Below are positions 40,301 through 42,784 of a stretch of 64,000 nt of DNA, piece after piece. Below the pieces are notes generated by a model. That model was given only the letters and a program-made list of their open reading frames with translations. It was not told the DNA's origin and searched no databases. Made by a program: the position numbers and the translations under genes. This DNA comes from Ligula intestinalis (taxonomy: Eukaryota > Platyhelminthes > Cestoda > Diphyllobothriidea > Diphyllobothriidae). Position 1 is the stretch's first letter, and each line of letters begins with the position of its first letter. The DNA is taken from positions 49,430,115-49,494,114 of the forward strand of contig JAYGXS010000005.1 of the NCBI GenBank assembly GCA_036362985.1. The letters are read 5' to 3'.

Positions 40301-42784
40301 GTGCTCGATCGTGTGTCTTCTTTACCAACAGAAATATCTGGAATGCGAACATTCTCTTTCCTTCGTGAGTTAAATAATATGCCTCAAGACGAGAGGCCGT
40401 TTAATAAGAACAAGACTTTCCCATCCCTCCAAAAGACAAAGGCTGCTAAAGTCGCAACCGAGTCAACACAATCACCTCTCCCCGACTACAAACGGGCTGT
40501 ACCTGGTGTAGTTCGACTTTCACAAACTACGTCAGCTTTTATGCTTTGCTACTTGGCAGGCTTTTTGTCTACAGGGTCTGCAGTAGTACTCCAGCTGATA
40601 TCAATTAGGGAATGCAACGAATCCCATCGTTAACATAAAGGCAGCTTGCCTGCTACTTGAGGAAAAACCTGCCAGAAAGAATGGATCATATGGCACTCTA
40701 AGCAGGACATGAGAAAAGGAACCGACGCAATATAGGTGTCCTTGATCCAAACTACAGGGAAAATCGGGTTAATTTTATGCTGAAGGTTAGGATTAAGGTT
40801 AAATTGAAGGTTAATGTTCACAGTAGGCTCAGGTTTTCGGATAAAGGTAACACTAAGGCTAAGATTTAGGTTTGCGCTAGGGCAAGTGTTAGATTTGGGA
40901 CACAGGAATATTTGGCTTTCCTGAAATTATGAGCTGGGCACGCTCATATTCCCATTTTCCGCTTAGTGTGTCATATGTATAAGCCATCGTTTCCAATCCG
41001 CATCTCTCAAAAAGCATCATCTAAAGAATCACTGACACCGAGGAGGGAACAGCTACTAGAACTTACAAAGCCAGCCAAGCCTTCGGCGGGTTGCAACATA
41101 CGGTCTGTACGCGCAACAGACACTCCACGCAATGCCGAAAGCGTATTTGCCTGTCTTTTGTCGTACGCTCCCTTAGGGGCGTCAGAGGTACTCCATAATG
41201 CGTAAAGATACCGCAAACAACTGTTTTTGTGCTTTAATGACGTACCACCGAAAATCGGAGACTCGGTCGCACCGCTTACGGAAAAGAAGTCTAACATCCT
41301 GAGTGGATATCGCTCACTTGGATCCAGCAACGTACAGTGACAAGACATACTTGGCCTACAAACTAAACAACCTCTTCTCACTTTTACTCGCATCACACCT
41401 ACTACCTTTATTTGCTCTGTTCGCTTTCCGCGCGATAACTGATAGACGTAAAAACTGACGGAACCTCTGAATATGTGATTACTTTTCGGGGCTTGCCACA
41501 CAGTCCCGACTGGCCACTGGCATTTAAGGGCTGACGAAACCAACTGTTGCCTAGTGTAGCTGTTTTACGCGGGTATTGGGGGCATTTTTGCTGACAGATA
41601 TTAAAAAGCAAAGGCGATATATCTAGTAAATTGGTAGTACCTACTAAATGACCAGCAACAAAAGGTAAAACGGATGGGCAATAGTAAAAACACCTACAAA
41701 AATAAAAGCAAATTGAAACCTACCCTGATTCCATTATCAGCAATGAATTTAGCGTTCCTGGGCCGATAGAACTTTTCCATGCTTTCAATGTAGGCGGTCT
41801 CAAAGTTTCCAACATAGTTCCAAACCTTGGTCGTGGATGTGGTGGATAAATTTACTAAACACCAAAAAATGATTTAATACTACAAAGAGATTAAAAAAAC
41901 TCAAGAAGATTTTGCCTTACAATGAGAAATTAGAATAATGAACGGTGCTACAGCAACACCTTAGAAGGTAAAAGGCACCGACTTCAGACAAAAATTGGCA
42001 AGAGCCTTAGAAGTATGGAAGAAATGAACCGACTTTCAACCATTTCAGTTTGAGATAATCATCATAAAACTTCGGGAATTTCAGAAAAGTGTGAAAGAAA
42101 AAAGACAGAAGAAAAAAAACGAAGTAAATCGACTAACCTGAGGATTCTCTCACACCTATTACCAAGGAAGAATCAATAGTGGTGCCTTCACGTTCGTCTT
42201 GGATCAGCTTCATAGCACTGTCCTCCAGACGTTGCTTAATTTCCTTGAAGATCTTTATGTCCCAAGTGTCCAGCATGAGCTACAAATGACTTCTGAAAGT
42301 TGGAGACAAACCTTGCGGACTAAACTGTCCTGCAGTTTGCGTTTATTCGGTCCAGCAGAATGGTGTTTGCCGACAATAAAGTTTTCCAGGGGGGTGAAAG
42401 GCTGTGGAAGGTAGCCACTCCGTTCGAAAAATCGAGACCACTCATAAATGTATGCCCTCAACAGCGCTGACTCGTCCTGGTTACGCATGATCCTCTTAAT
42501 TTTTTTATGCATAAAAGGTAATGGGGTGTTACCTGGTGGGATTTGTCTATGGCCTCACCGATCGATTCAGTCAATGAAGCAAGCATAGCATCGCAAGCAG
42601 ACTCTTGCCAAGAAATAATCGAATAGATATCACTACAGAAATAATGGAAGCATGCTGGAGCCTACCTAAATATGTTTTGCCATTCGGTAGTGGTTACGCT
42701 TTCCATGTTTAGGATGCGTTTGACAACACTGTGAACGCGGGGCCATTTTTCATTGTAAGAGGAGGTTTCTGATAGCGTTAGCAT
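1042..42784 (-). CDS. CUL5: Cullin-5 gene, 13 coding exons, complete
   Basis: Scaffold of a cullin-RING E3 ubiquitin ligase; in other animals CUL5 joins Elongin B/C and SOCS-box receptors at its N-terminus to the RING protein RBX2 at its C-terminus. Thirteen exons splice in frame to 787 codons plus stop; vertebrate CUL5 is about 780 residues. The exons align in order with animal CUL5: cullin repeats (about residues 1-390), the cullin homology/RBX-binding region (CPELLASYCDMLLRK, MFQDIKVS, ELEDFIPQ) and a winged-helix end with the neddylation motif IIKTRKR (lysine near residue 731). It is CUL5 rather than another cullin because of the C-terminal IIKTRKRLTYNEI, EWLIEQHYLRR and DTFVYIS stretches. 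The start is the ATG at 42782-42784; a possible acceptor (CCCCCCCAG) about 30 nt upstream could serve cis- or trans-splicing. The first introns are 32-38 nt, later ones up to 10 kb and full of transposons. All phases agree, with no frameshift or stop. Confidence 0.95.
1610..1650 (-). mobile_element. Degraded hammerhead-SINE remnant
   Basis: Minus strand shows GGCTGATGA followed by TTACTAATGAGCC, resembling the CTGATGA-stem II part of the hammerhead SINE copies elsewhere in the window. The GAAA box is not present. Weak. Confidence 0.3.
1905..2045 (+). mobile_element. PLE 3'-terminal fragment
   Basis: TCCGAAACGTCAGGAAAATA and the following sequence to CTGCTGCCTGGAACTCGCAC match 38461-38575. 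GAAACGTC is the 3' half of the hammerhead core found at PLE 3' ends in this window. Confidence 0.5.
2262..2480 (+). repeat. Dispersed repeat, also at 10590-10800
   Basis: GGGCTGAGAGTCAG, GGCTCCTTC and AATGTGG.CTTTATG recur in the same order at 10590-10800. No coding capacity or terminal structure recognised. Confidence 0.45.
2785..2903 (-). CDS. CUL5: CUL5 exon 12
   Basis: Thirty-nine codons plus two bases: SLTEHPKMDRQLILYAPKVA, INPAFGV. Corresponds to vertebrate SLVAFPKLKRQVLLYEPQV. Donor AA|GTAAGC. Phase matches exons 11 and 13. Confidence 0.88.
3298..3380 (+). repeat. (TTG)n / (ATG)n simple repeat
   Basis: Trinucleotide runs of TTG then GAT/AAT. They produce spurious Val/Asp- or Leu/Met-rich reading frames on both strands. 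Confidence 0.85.
4943..4990 (+). mobile_element. 3' end of short LINE-derived element
   Basis: GGGACTCCTGATCCAAC followed by GGGCTACTAGCCAGCCAACC matches the 3' end of the element at 51629-51865. Only the end is present. Confidence 0.5.
5045..5170 (+). repeat. Dispersed repeat, also at 16290-16395
   Basis: The stretch around ATAATCACCGTTTTTGCAGG and CTAGGGGTATAT is nearly repeated just before the PLE fragment at 16385. It may be part of a PLE or an insertion hotspot. Confidence 0.45.
5355..6336. mobile_element. Long palindromic MITE, copy 1 (~980 bp)
   Basis: Two inverted arms of roughly 370 nt (about 5355-5725 and 5960-6336). The outer ends share ACTATCT...TGCAATAGCTGCCGG and ATATGTTGAGATTAGGCTGT, the inner arms share TACTTAAGTAG and AAATTACGCCTTCTT. 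The same internal blocks occur at 27002-27972 and 54228-55490. No transposase. Non-autonomous DNA transposon of the Tc1/mariner-like style, judged from the TA-flanked copy 2. Confidence 0.75.
6340..8491. other. Intron 11 remainder, no feature recognised
   Basis: AT-rich intronic sequence. I see no exon, RNA gene or well-formed repeat here. Confidence 0.5.
8492..8728 (-). CDS. CUL5: CUL5 exon 11
   Basis: Seventy-nine codons, phase 0: VEEFYRQKHQGRNLVWQYHL, EMTTLQIAVLFAWRHR, SDSELRRVLV. Matches the vertebrate VEEFYKKNHSGRKLHWHHL segment. Acceptor TTTCTTTTTCAG, donor GTG|GTAAGT. Confidence 0.95.
8729..10111. other. CUL5 intron 10
   Basis: Holds a short repeat at 9000-9070 that is also found at 47200-47260 (AAATCCCACACATNACCC... 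and CTGAGGAGT) and a (GA)n run near 10030-10058. Nothing else recognised. Confidence 0.5.
10112..10375 (-). CDS. CUL5: CUL5 exon 10
   Basis: Eighty-eight codons, phase 0: EVGMPAELVNSLARMFQDIK, AELVNIKILSSGTW, LPPELEDFIPQ. Matches vertebrate REVGMPADYVNKLARMFQDIK. Donor CAG|GTGAGG. Confidence 0.95.
10590..10800 (+). repeat. Dispersed repeat, second copy of 2262-2480
   Basis: Shares GGGCTGAGAGTCAG and AATGTGGCCTTTATG blocks with 2262-2480. Lies in CUL5 intron 9. Confidence 0.45.
10925..11055 (-). mobile_element. hAT-like MITE fragment
   Basis: On the minus strand, CCTTTTTGATTCAGACAGGC then ATATTTGGAAATATATTTCA then GAGCCATATACTATATTTTA match 34741 onward and 63611 onward. Those copies start CAGGG.T.GG.A, a hAT-type terminus. 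Confidence 0.6.
11552..11780 (+). mobile_element. Short LINE-derived non-autonomous element, copy 1 (229 bp)
   Basis: 5' part matches the 5' end of the LINE at 59867-63370 (AACCACAGCAGACGCGTCT; the relic ATGIEAHP). It then jumps directly to the LINE 3' end (CATCCAACAAGGGCTACTAG). Flanked by CATCAAAGTAGAG (11539-11551) and CATCAAGGTAGAG (11781-11793), a 13-nt target-site duplication with one mismatch. Same junction as the copy at 51629-51865, so it is a family and not a chance deletion. Confidence 0.78.
11794..13371. other. Intron 9 remainder, no feature recognised
   Basis: Intronic sequence with a C run near 12811-12821. No gene or element recognised. Confidence 0.5.
13372..13633 (-). CDS. 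CUL5: CUL5 exon 9
   Basis: One base plus 87 codons. SRCPELLASYCDMLLRKSPT and ILKYVNSKDVFMLGHKSHLM belong to the strongly conserved cullin homology domain that starts the RBX-binding half. Donor AGG|GTAAGC. Confidence 0.95.
14303..14472 (-). CDS. CUL5: CUL5 exon 8
   Basis: Fifty-six codons plus two bases: DAAKYVTCLQELLQNFSRII, NDPNFLTARDKAYQRLVNDT. Vertebrate counterpart is DDPRFLTARDKAYKAVVNDATIF. Acceptor TTTTGTCCTTTAG, donor CG|GTATGT. Confidence 0.94.
14600..15110 (+). mobile_element. Penelope-like element 3' fragment
   Basis: Translates in part to LATHIGETGHDFDIKET...WYSDANSVNRHLDLPAA, the C-terminal end of a PLE GIY-YIG nuclease domain. Followed by an untranslated stretch and a hammerhead-like motif at 15027-15077. 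Truncated at both ends and decayed; lies 130 nt upstream of CUL5 exon 8. Confidence 0.7.
15027..15077 (+). ncRNA. Variant hammerhead ribozyme motif in PLE (UUGACAA core)
   Basis: Stem I ATTCGCT (15027-15033) with AGCAAAT (15071-15077); core TTGACAA (15034-15040) in place of CTGANGA; stem II GGACGGCAG / CAGCTGTCC; then GAAA (15063-15066) and CGTC with a loopless two-pair stem III. Cleavage would follow C15070. The core differs from the family-C PLE core CTGACGA at exactly positions 3 and 8. Confidence 0.5.
15120..16284. other. Intron 7 stretch, no feature recognised
   Basis: AT-rich intronic sequence with no recognised exon or element. Confidence 0.5.
16385..16735 (+). pseudogene. PLE reverse transcriptase fragment (frameshifted)
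   Basis: RYVDDTFVIVKTSEIEHLKE contains the YxDD catalytic motif of reverse transcriptase, followed by FTMEVEANKKLHFIDVPVHR. A frameshift near 16590 moves the rest (LAHKRTYLRTLFQRVETHCS) to another frame. No N-terminal RT part in this orientation. Confidence 0.75.
16772..18483 (-). pseudogene. PLE reverse transcriptase, opposite orientation, frameshifted
   Basis: Minus strand covers most of a PLE RT: N-terminal region (18483-17875), then LARFYGLPKIHKPN, LRPIVALKGSPSYNSAKWMY, MASFDVTSLFTSIPPNLA, GTPMGSPISGLVAE, the catalytic RYFDDTFVIV, and LPFLNVLIKR...CSRPEDKAHEARY, stopping at IWHALP. At least three frameshifts (near 17880, 17515 and 17280) show it is dead. The GIY-YIG nuclease that should follow is missing on this strand. 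Confidence 0.85.
18540..19110 (+). mobile_element. PLE 3' end (GIY-YIG tail, UTR, hammerhead)
   Basis: Reads AAHTHETRYDFNVAATRIIA, ERELIEAWATDDNSVNRCIE, APAYTAL, the end of a family-C GIY-YIG domain. A C/T-rich untranslated region follows, with a hammerhead motif at 19041-19086 and a CTTCTTCTTCTTCG tail. Confidence 0.75.
19041..19086 (+). ncRNA. Hammerhead ribozyme motif, PLE family C
   Basis: Stem I TTATCT (19041-19046) with AGAATAA (19080-19086, one bulge); core CTGACGA (19047-19053); partly decayed stem II with GCAA loop; GAAA (19072-19075); GCTC gives a two-pair stem III with no loop, cleavage after C19079. Same layout as 40233-40288. Hammerheads have been reported in Penelope-like elements. 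Confidence 0.6.
19300..20355 (+). mobile_element. PLE family A, 5'-truncated, arm 1 of inverted pair
   Basis: Begins inside RT just after the YxDD region (FVIVRREKIKDF) and keeps an open frame of 278 codons (19372-20208). RT end: LPLLDVLVCRKDDGELKTTL. Nuclease: VIYRIDRLCGQANYVGETGK with YVGETG as the YIG-type motif, and HASTPGHSFDFERVRKLGRS. 3' UTR carries TTGACAA ... GAAA hammerhead-like sequence (20239-20268). Near-identical inverted copy at 22131-23140; both end at CTCGACCATTC. Confidence 0.85.
19372..20208 (+). CDS. PLE RT C-terminus plus GIY-YIG endonuclease (truncated ORF)
   Basis: Uninterrupted 278-codon frame and the best-preserved PLE coding piece here. Residues 1-130 are the RT thumb/linker with the conserved CxRTLYRHVETHC block; residues about 165-265 are the GIY-YIG nuclease (YVGETGKR, catalytic-type Arg, then H.L...A..TPGHSFDF). 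It lacks the RT palm motifs, so it is not an autonomous element. The ATG at 19372 is internal to the original ORF. Confidence 0.7.
   Translation: MEEEKDRELPLLDVLVCRKDDGELKTTLYRKATNTSRILRYQSNNPVSHKLSCVRTLYRHVETHCSEPTDKKAEVQYLKKVFTMNGYPGAFVEKCRRGAKRRKPPGQPEPTRWRALPYIAGASEESARLVSEFGIGVAHRPEATIHRQLMRPKDPVPVNEKSGVIYRIDRLCGQANYVGETGKRVLTTMHQHELAMQRNDKLSLLAAHASTPGHSFDFERVRKLGRSDDRTSRLLQVAWHSRAGSINRHIELPDAYLVLCEPIEDRGQELKSLPAEPT
20356..22130. other. Spacer between inverted PLE copies
   Basis: About 1.8 kb, AT-rich. Contains the PLE-terminus palindrome at 20624-20808. The rest (20810-22130) shows nothing recognisable. Confidence 0.55.
20624..20808. repeat. Palindrome of two inverted PLE 3' termini
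   Basis: Arms 20624-20695 and 20731-20808, sharing GATCTCGAAACG, TGGCGAAT-like sequence and GCGATCGAG..CTTCTT. The right arm holds CTGATGA (20724-20730), GAATCC/GGAT stem and GAAACG, a decayed hammerhead with stem I GCCT/(A)GGC. Compare 38400-38514. Confidence 0.65.
22131..23140 (-). pseudogene. PLE family A, arm 2 of inverted pair (frameshifted)
   Basis: Minus-strand copy of 19300-20355: DIQFTMEEEKDRELPFLDVL, TRWRALP, then after frame changes near 22650-22760 the nuclease VIYRIDRLCGQANYVGETGK and ending LVLCEPIEDRGQ. 5'-truncated within RT. Hammerhead-like TTGACAA...GAAACGTC at 22203-22249. Confidence 0.82.
22203..22249 (-). ncRNA. Variant hammerhead motif, PLE family A (UUGACAA core)
   Basis: Minus strand: ATTCC, core TTGACAA (22238-22244), stem II GAGCTC/GAGTTC around GCGGGA, GAAAC (22215-22218 plus next base), GTC, then GGACAAAT. 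Stem I is short (TCC/GGA). The plus-strand sister copy has the same TTGACAA core but decayed GAAAAGTT. Confidence 0.45.
23150..24055. other. Intron 7 stretch, no feature recognised
   Basis: Intronic sequence with no recognised exon, RNA gene or element. Confidence 0.5.
24058..24100 (+). repeat. (AAT)n(AGT)n simple repeat
   Basis: About seven AAT units followed by seven AGT units, next to the hammerhead SINE copy at 24201-24254. Confidence 0.85.
24201..24254 (-). ncRNA. Hammerhead ribozyme motif of SINE type
   Basis: Minus strand: stem I TATGG and CTGG pair with CCAG and CCATA (TCT bulge); core CTGATGA (24239-24245); stem II GGCT-ACCA-AGCC; GAAA (24221-24224); stem III only A-U plus a loop. 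Helices I and II are intact by eye. Lies 140 nt downstream of exon 7 in the CUL5 transcript sense. Confidence 0.65.
24398..24580 (-). CDS. CUL5: CUL5 exon 7
   Basis: Sixty-one codons, phase 0: DEILSEFPKLLRENDMEKLR, VPSEVNPMLEQLEEYIWYAG, ASAEILVK. Donor AAG|GTTGGT, acceptor CTACTACACAG. Lies between two introns of about 10 kb. Confidence 0.93.
24735..25255 (+). mobile_element. 5'-truncated APE-type LINE, 3' end
   Basis: Same family as 59867-63370, opposite strand. Matches the 3' part including LAQLRSGYCMLL, the cysteine-rich SIPDCCP region and the GACTCCGGCAGGAACCCCTG end. Inserted in CUL5 intron 6 about 150 nt from exon 7. Confidence 0.75.
25458..25516 (-). ncRNA. Hammerhead ribozyme, complete fold (minus arm)
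   Basis: Inverted twin of 25646-25704 with the same core, stems and internal loop. CTGATGA is at 25497-25503 on the minus strand, the CUL5 sense strand. Confidence 0.82.
25646..25704 (+). ncRNA. Hammerhead ribozyme, complete fold (plus arm)
   Basis: Type I layout. Stem I: CTTGG (25654-25658) with TCAAG (25694-25698), inner loop TATG/TT, outer GGGT with ACCC. Core CTGATGA (25659-25665). Stem II GGCT-AATA-AGCC. GAAA (25680-25683). Stem III ACAG-TT-CTGT. Cleavage site after A25693 (GTA). All invariant core positions are present. Confidence 0.82.
26352..26430 (+). mobile_element. Possible pogo/Tigger-like terminus
   Basis: TACAGTGGAGTCCGGTTAAT followed by GTGGACACC resembles pogo-type inverted termini (CAGT...GGACACC), and the stretch contains a second related block TTAACCGGTTGTCCACATTA. 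Only one end is seen and an assembly gap follows. Confidence 0.35.
26538..26547. other. Assembly gap (10 N)
   Basis: Ten N within CUL5 intron 6; the true gap length is unknown. Confidence 0.99.
27002..27972. mobile_element. Long palindromic MITE, copy 2 (~970 bp)
   Basis: Ends TACAGTAGACGCCACGGATC and its reverse complement, both bordered by TA, the Tc1/mariner-type target. The inverted arms continue inward for several hundred nt with AAATTACGCCTTNTTT and TACTTAAGTAG blocks. No transposase. Best-preserved member of the family at 5355, 35885 and 54228. Confidence 0.85.
28160..28690 (-). mobile_element. Hammerhead-SINE-related repeat, minus orientation
   Basis: Minus strand has GGCTGGTGACGGCTAATGAC then TGAAAGG, a decayed CTGATGA-stem II-GAAA array, then a body that also occurs at 31318-31640 and, further along, at 29925-30087. 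Confidence 0.55.
28823..28935 (+). mobile_element. tRNA-like SINE, copy 1
   Basis: GCGTTTG...CAAACGC acceptor-like stem, D-arm TAGCTTAGCGGTAGAGC (A box), T-arm GCGGGTTCAAATCCCGC (B box). The anticodon region is abnormal (about 31 nt between D and T arms), so it is not a working tRNA. A tail AGAGTTTTTCACACTTGGG follows. Identical over about 110 nt to 29122-29231. Confidence 0.75.
29122..29231 (+). mobile_element. tRNA-like SINE, copy 2
   Basis: Exact copy, by eye, of 28823-28932, 299 nt downstream. It ends where an LTR-like repeat begins. Pol III A and B boxes intact. Confidence 0.75.
29232..29640 (+). repeat. LTR-like repeat, diverged third copy
   Basis: Shares GCCAATAGGGA, a TATA-like CCTTAAATA, ACTCTGCTG and CTAACA...CTGGGGGA with 32092-32418 and 32966-33297. 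Solo, strongly diverged. Confidence 0.55.
29628..29703 (+). mobile_element. tRNA-like head of hammerhead SINE
   Basis: AGTGGGTCAGAGCGG (A-box-like), GGACTTCTAATC anticodon-like arm (TCT) and CTGGCTCGAGTCTCGG (B box) ending GTGGTGCACC. The same ending GGGTGGTGCACC precedes the hammerheads at 31690 and 56541. Here the ribozyme part is missing. Confidence 0.5.
29925..30087 (-). mobile_element. Hammerhead-SINE-related repeat, part split by PLE insertion
   Basis: Homologous to 28245-28380 and continues after the PLE at 31318. Ends with AAAGTGCAAATT (30076-30087), which is repeated at 31306-31317. Confidence 0.55.
30088..31305 (+). mobile_element. Penelope-like element family B with 12-bp TSD
   Basis: 5'-truncated PLE of 1218 bp flanked by perfect AAAGTGCAAATT copies. 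Coding remnants: VDDILVIATNETDRNAL (RT catalytic region) and LPFLDVLLSRRPNGSVR; then the linker NGYPERFITKNMA; then the nuclease CIYSCGAGYISRTSRCLSKR and ILAHMVDSGHQVDPNEAF. Frames are broken near 30310-30480 and 30800. The 3' UTR ends with a hammerhead at 31235-31285. Confidence 0.85.
31235..31285 (+). ncRNA. Hammerhead ribozyme, PLE family B
   Basis: Stem I GTAATGGC (31235-31242) with GCC(A)ATTAC (31277-31285), eight pairs with one bulge. Core CTGATGA (31243-31249). Weak stem II GAATTTATT. GAAA (31259-31262). Stem III AG...CT with a ten-nt loop TATACGTATG. Cleavage after C31276, 29 nt before the element's 3' end. The related copy near 38976-39000 is decayed (CCGATGA, CAAA). Confidence 0.68.
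31318..31740. mobile_element. Hammerhead SINE remnants in both orientations
   Basis: Minus copy: GGCTGATGACTGCTAAAAAG, then CAAAATGGCCATT in place of GAAAT (31560-31600). Plus copy: tRNA-like head TAGCTTAGTGGAGTTAAAGC, CGTTCGAGCCTCGG and GGTGGTGCACC, then CTGATGACGACTAATAAGCC and GAAG (31605-31740). Both cores carry a mutation in the GAAA box. Confidence 0.6.
32092..33297 (+). mobile_element. Pair of LTR-like direct repeats (TRIM-like), 1.2 kb
   Basis: Direct repeats 32092-32418 and 32966-33297, about 330 nt each, share GAGTGAGGTCAC, GAGAGCCAAT, a TATA-like CCTTAAATAGCGAGG, ACTCTGCTGTAGGACACGCT and ATCCCATTCTGTCTTCTCTT. The 547-nt interior has no gag or pol. Looks like a terminal-repeat retrotransposon in miniature or two solo LTRs. 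TRIMs are known from tapeworms. Confidence 0.62.
32785..32951 (-). other. Exon-like open frame between the LTR-like repeats
   Basis: Minus strand: acceptor-like CGGCTCACAG, 167 nt open frame with mostly C/G-ending codons (QSRFGMPPLSTTDGS, KNHRRLALEIFEVPKGTRLF), and a consensus donor CCT|GTAAGT. It is not part of CUL5, whose exons 6 and 7 join without a gap. I do not recognise the protein; it may be an exon of a nested gene or captured host sequence. Confidence 0.35.
33300..34564. other. Intron 6 stretch, simple repeats only
   Basis: No exon seen. A C run near 34171-34187 and a (GAT)n run near 34420-34440. Confidence 0.5.
34565..34702 (-). CDS. CUL5: CUL5 exon 6
   Basis: Forty-six codons, phase 0: KYLSYAQQKLSEEEARARIY, NSIERLMQACVRVFVIEYQ. 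Matches KYADAKLKEEEKRALRYLE...NSVEALMECC. Acceptor TTTTCTGCAG, donor CAG|GTATGC. Confidence 0.93.
34741..35270 (+). mobile_element. hAT-like MITE, copy 2
   Basis: Starts CAGGGATCGGGAAGC...TTTTTGACTCAGAGGGCCA, then TTTGGAAATATATTTCAGTG and AATATAATAAGCCTCTGGAT; same order as 63611 onward. Begins 38 nt upstream of CUL5 exon 6, inside intron 5. The 3' end is not sharply defined. Confidence 0.65.
35885..36060. mobile_element. Fragment of the palindromic MITE family
   Basis: AAAAAGCCGGCATCGTATCG, then GGCTACACGATAATCAGTAT and GCCGATTAGCCA match one arm of the copy at 27002-27972. Confidence 0.6.
36060..36860. other. Intron 5 stretch, no feature recognised
   Basis: No exon, RNA gene or clear element recognised. 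Confidence 0.45.
36870..38060 (+). repeat. Diverged direct repeats (LTR-like?)
   Basis: GCAGGCTATCGATCGGCCTA then CAATCGATMRATAATTC recur at 36873-36945 and 37833-37905, followed in both by a CAGCCAAT...TGATTGGCTC block. Units of about 200 nt, 960 nt apart. No coding sequence between. May be an LTR pair or two dispersed copies. Confidence 0.4.
38400..38514. repeat. Palindrome of two inverted PLE 3' termini
   Basis: Fifty-nt arms (38400-38449 and 38465-38514, 46/50 matching) around a 15-nt centre. Each arm reads outward GTCCGAAACGT(C/T)AGG, AAAATAAAG, GTTCCA, GATCGCATCTTC, i.e. the hammerhead 3' half to the PLE end. A TTC run follows to 38532. Confidence 0.7.
38583..39016 (+). mobile_element. 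PLE family B, 3' end fragment
   Basis: ACCTCGACGAAGCCTTCTGG and GTCCCACCAAACTACCC match the C-terminal coding end of 30088-31305 (VDPNEAFRVIYKVPPSYPKS), then a similar T/C-rich UTR and a decayed hammerhead CCGATGATAATTTATCCAAA. Confidence 0.7.
39184..40326 (+). mobile_element. PLE family C with inverted 32-nt ends
   Basis: Coding remnants: CLRVRPRRTQKEEPPRIWHA, then a GIY-YIG end with stops (REHKQAMRRGDESSQVATHT, EFIEAWSTDANSVNSC, KLAPAYGALR). The 3' part has a hammerhead at 40233-40288 and ends GTTCCAGTGCTCGATCGTGT...TTTACC; the 5' end is the reverse complement of the same 32 nt (39184-39215 versus 40295-40326, 31/32). Confidence 0.8.
40233..40288 (+). ncRNA. Hammerhead ribozyme motif, PLE family C
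   Basis: Stem I: CCT/AGG next to the core, a 3x3 internal loop, then TTTT/AAAA. Core CTGACGA (40244-40250). Stem II GGACTCC-TGCA-GGAGCCC with one A/C mismatch. GAAA (40270-40273). GCTC makes a loopless two-pair stem III; cleavage after C40277. Confidence 0.65.
40330..41723. other. Intron 5 stretch next to exon 5
   Basis: No feature recognised. A 178-codon minus-strand open frame (41007-41543) has no recognisable domain and no fit to CUL5. Confidence 0.45.
41724..41854 (-). CDS. CUL5: CUL5 exon 5
   Basis: Two bases plus 43 codons. VNLSTTSTTKVWNYVGNFET aligns without gaps to the vertebrate stretch between RESYVNL and RDNFEKAYLDS, and the exon ends ADNGIR. Donor AGG|GTAGGT. The preceding intron 4 is 283 nt, the last short one. 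Confidence 0.92.
42138..42279 (-). CDS. CUL5: CUL5 exon 4
   Basis: Forty-seven codons plus one base: LMLDTWDIKIFKEIKQRLED, SAMKLIQDEREG and SLVIGVRESS. Donor TCAG|GTTAGT. Matches LMLDTWNESIFSNIKNRLQDSAM in vertebrates. Confidence 0.95.
42280..42311 (-). other. CUL5 micro-intron 3 (32 nt)
   Basis: GTTTGTCTCC...CATTTGTAG, 32 nt. It lies exactly between VRK and LMLDTW, which are adjacent in vertebrate CUL5. The frame reads through but would insert unrelated residues and shift the downstream frame, so it must be an intron. Confidence 0.92.
42312..42494 (-). CDS. CUL5: CUL5 exon 3
   Basis: Sixty-one codons, phase 0 at both ends. RIMRNQDESALLRAYIYEWS matches vertebrate RVLSHQDDTALLKAYIVEWR, and the exon ends LQDSLVRK. 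Donor AAG|GTTTGT. Confidence 0.95.
42495..42532 (-). other. CUL5 micro-intron 2 (38 nt)
   Basis: GTAACACC...AAATTAAG, 38 nt and AT-rich. Splicing joins ...DKSHQ to RIMRNQDESALLRAY. An alternative AG two bases downstream exists but would break the frame. Confidence 0.85.
42533..42632 (-). CDS. CUL5: CUL5 exon 2
   Basis: One base plus 33 codons: DIYSIISWQESACDAMLASL and following TESIGEAIDKSHQ. The spacing matches vertebrate DVHAVCLWDDKGPAKIHQAL with no gap. Donor CAG|GTAACA. Confidence 0.9.
42633..42665 (-). other. CUL5 micro-intron 1 (33 nt)
   Basis: GTAGGC...TTTCTGTAG, 33 nt. Removing it restores the codon AGT and the reading FSDIYSIISW, which aligns residue for residue with vertebrate CUL5. 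The intron is not a multiple of a longer repeat. Confidence 0.88.
42666..42784 (-). CDS. CUL5: CUL5 exon 1 (start codon)
   Basis: Residues 1-39 plus two bases. Begins ATG CTA ACG and includes KWPRVHSVVKRIL and ESVTTTEWQNIF, matching the vertebrate N-terminal helix KWDFMRPIVLKLL...SVTKQQWFDLF. Donor AG|GTAGGC. The true 5' end of the mRNA is not determined; no upstream coding exon is needed by homology. Confidence 0.88.

Noticed and set aside
41007..41543. 178-codon minus-strand open frame near CUL5 exon 5
   Set aside because: No recognisable domain, no exon-like signal and CUL5 needs no extra exon there.
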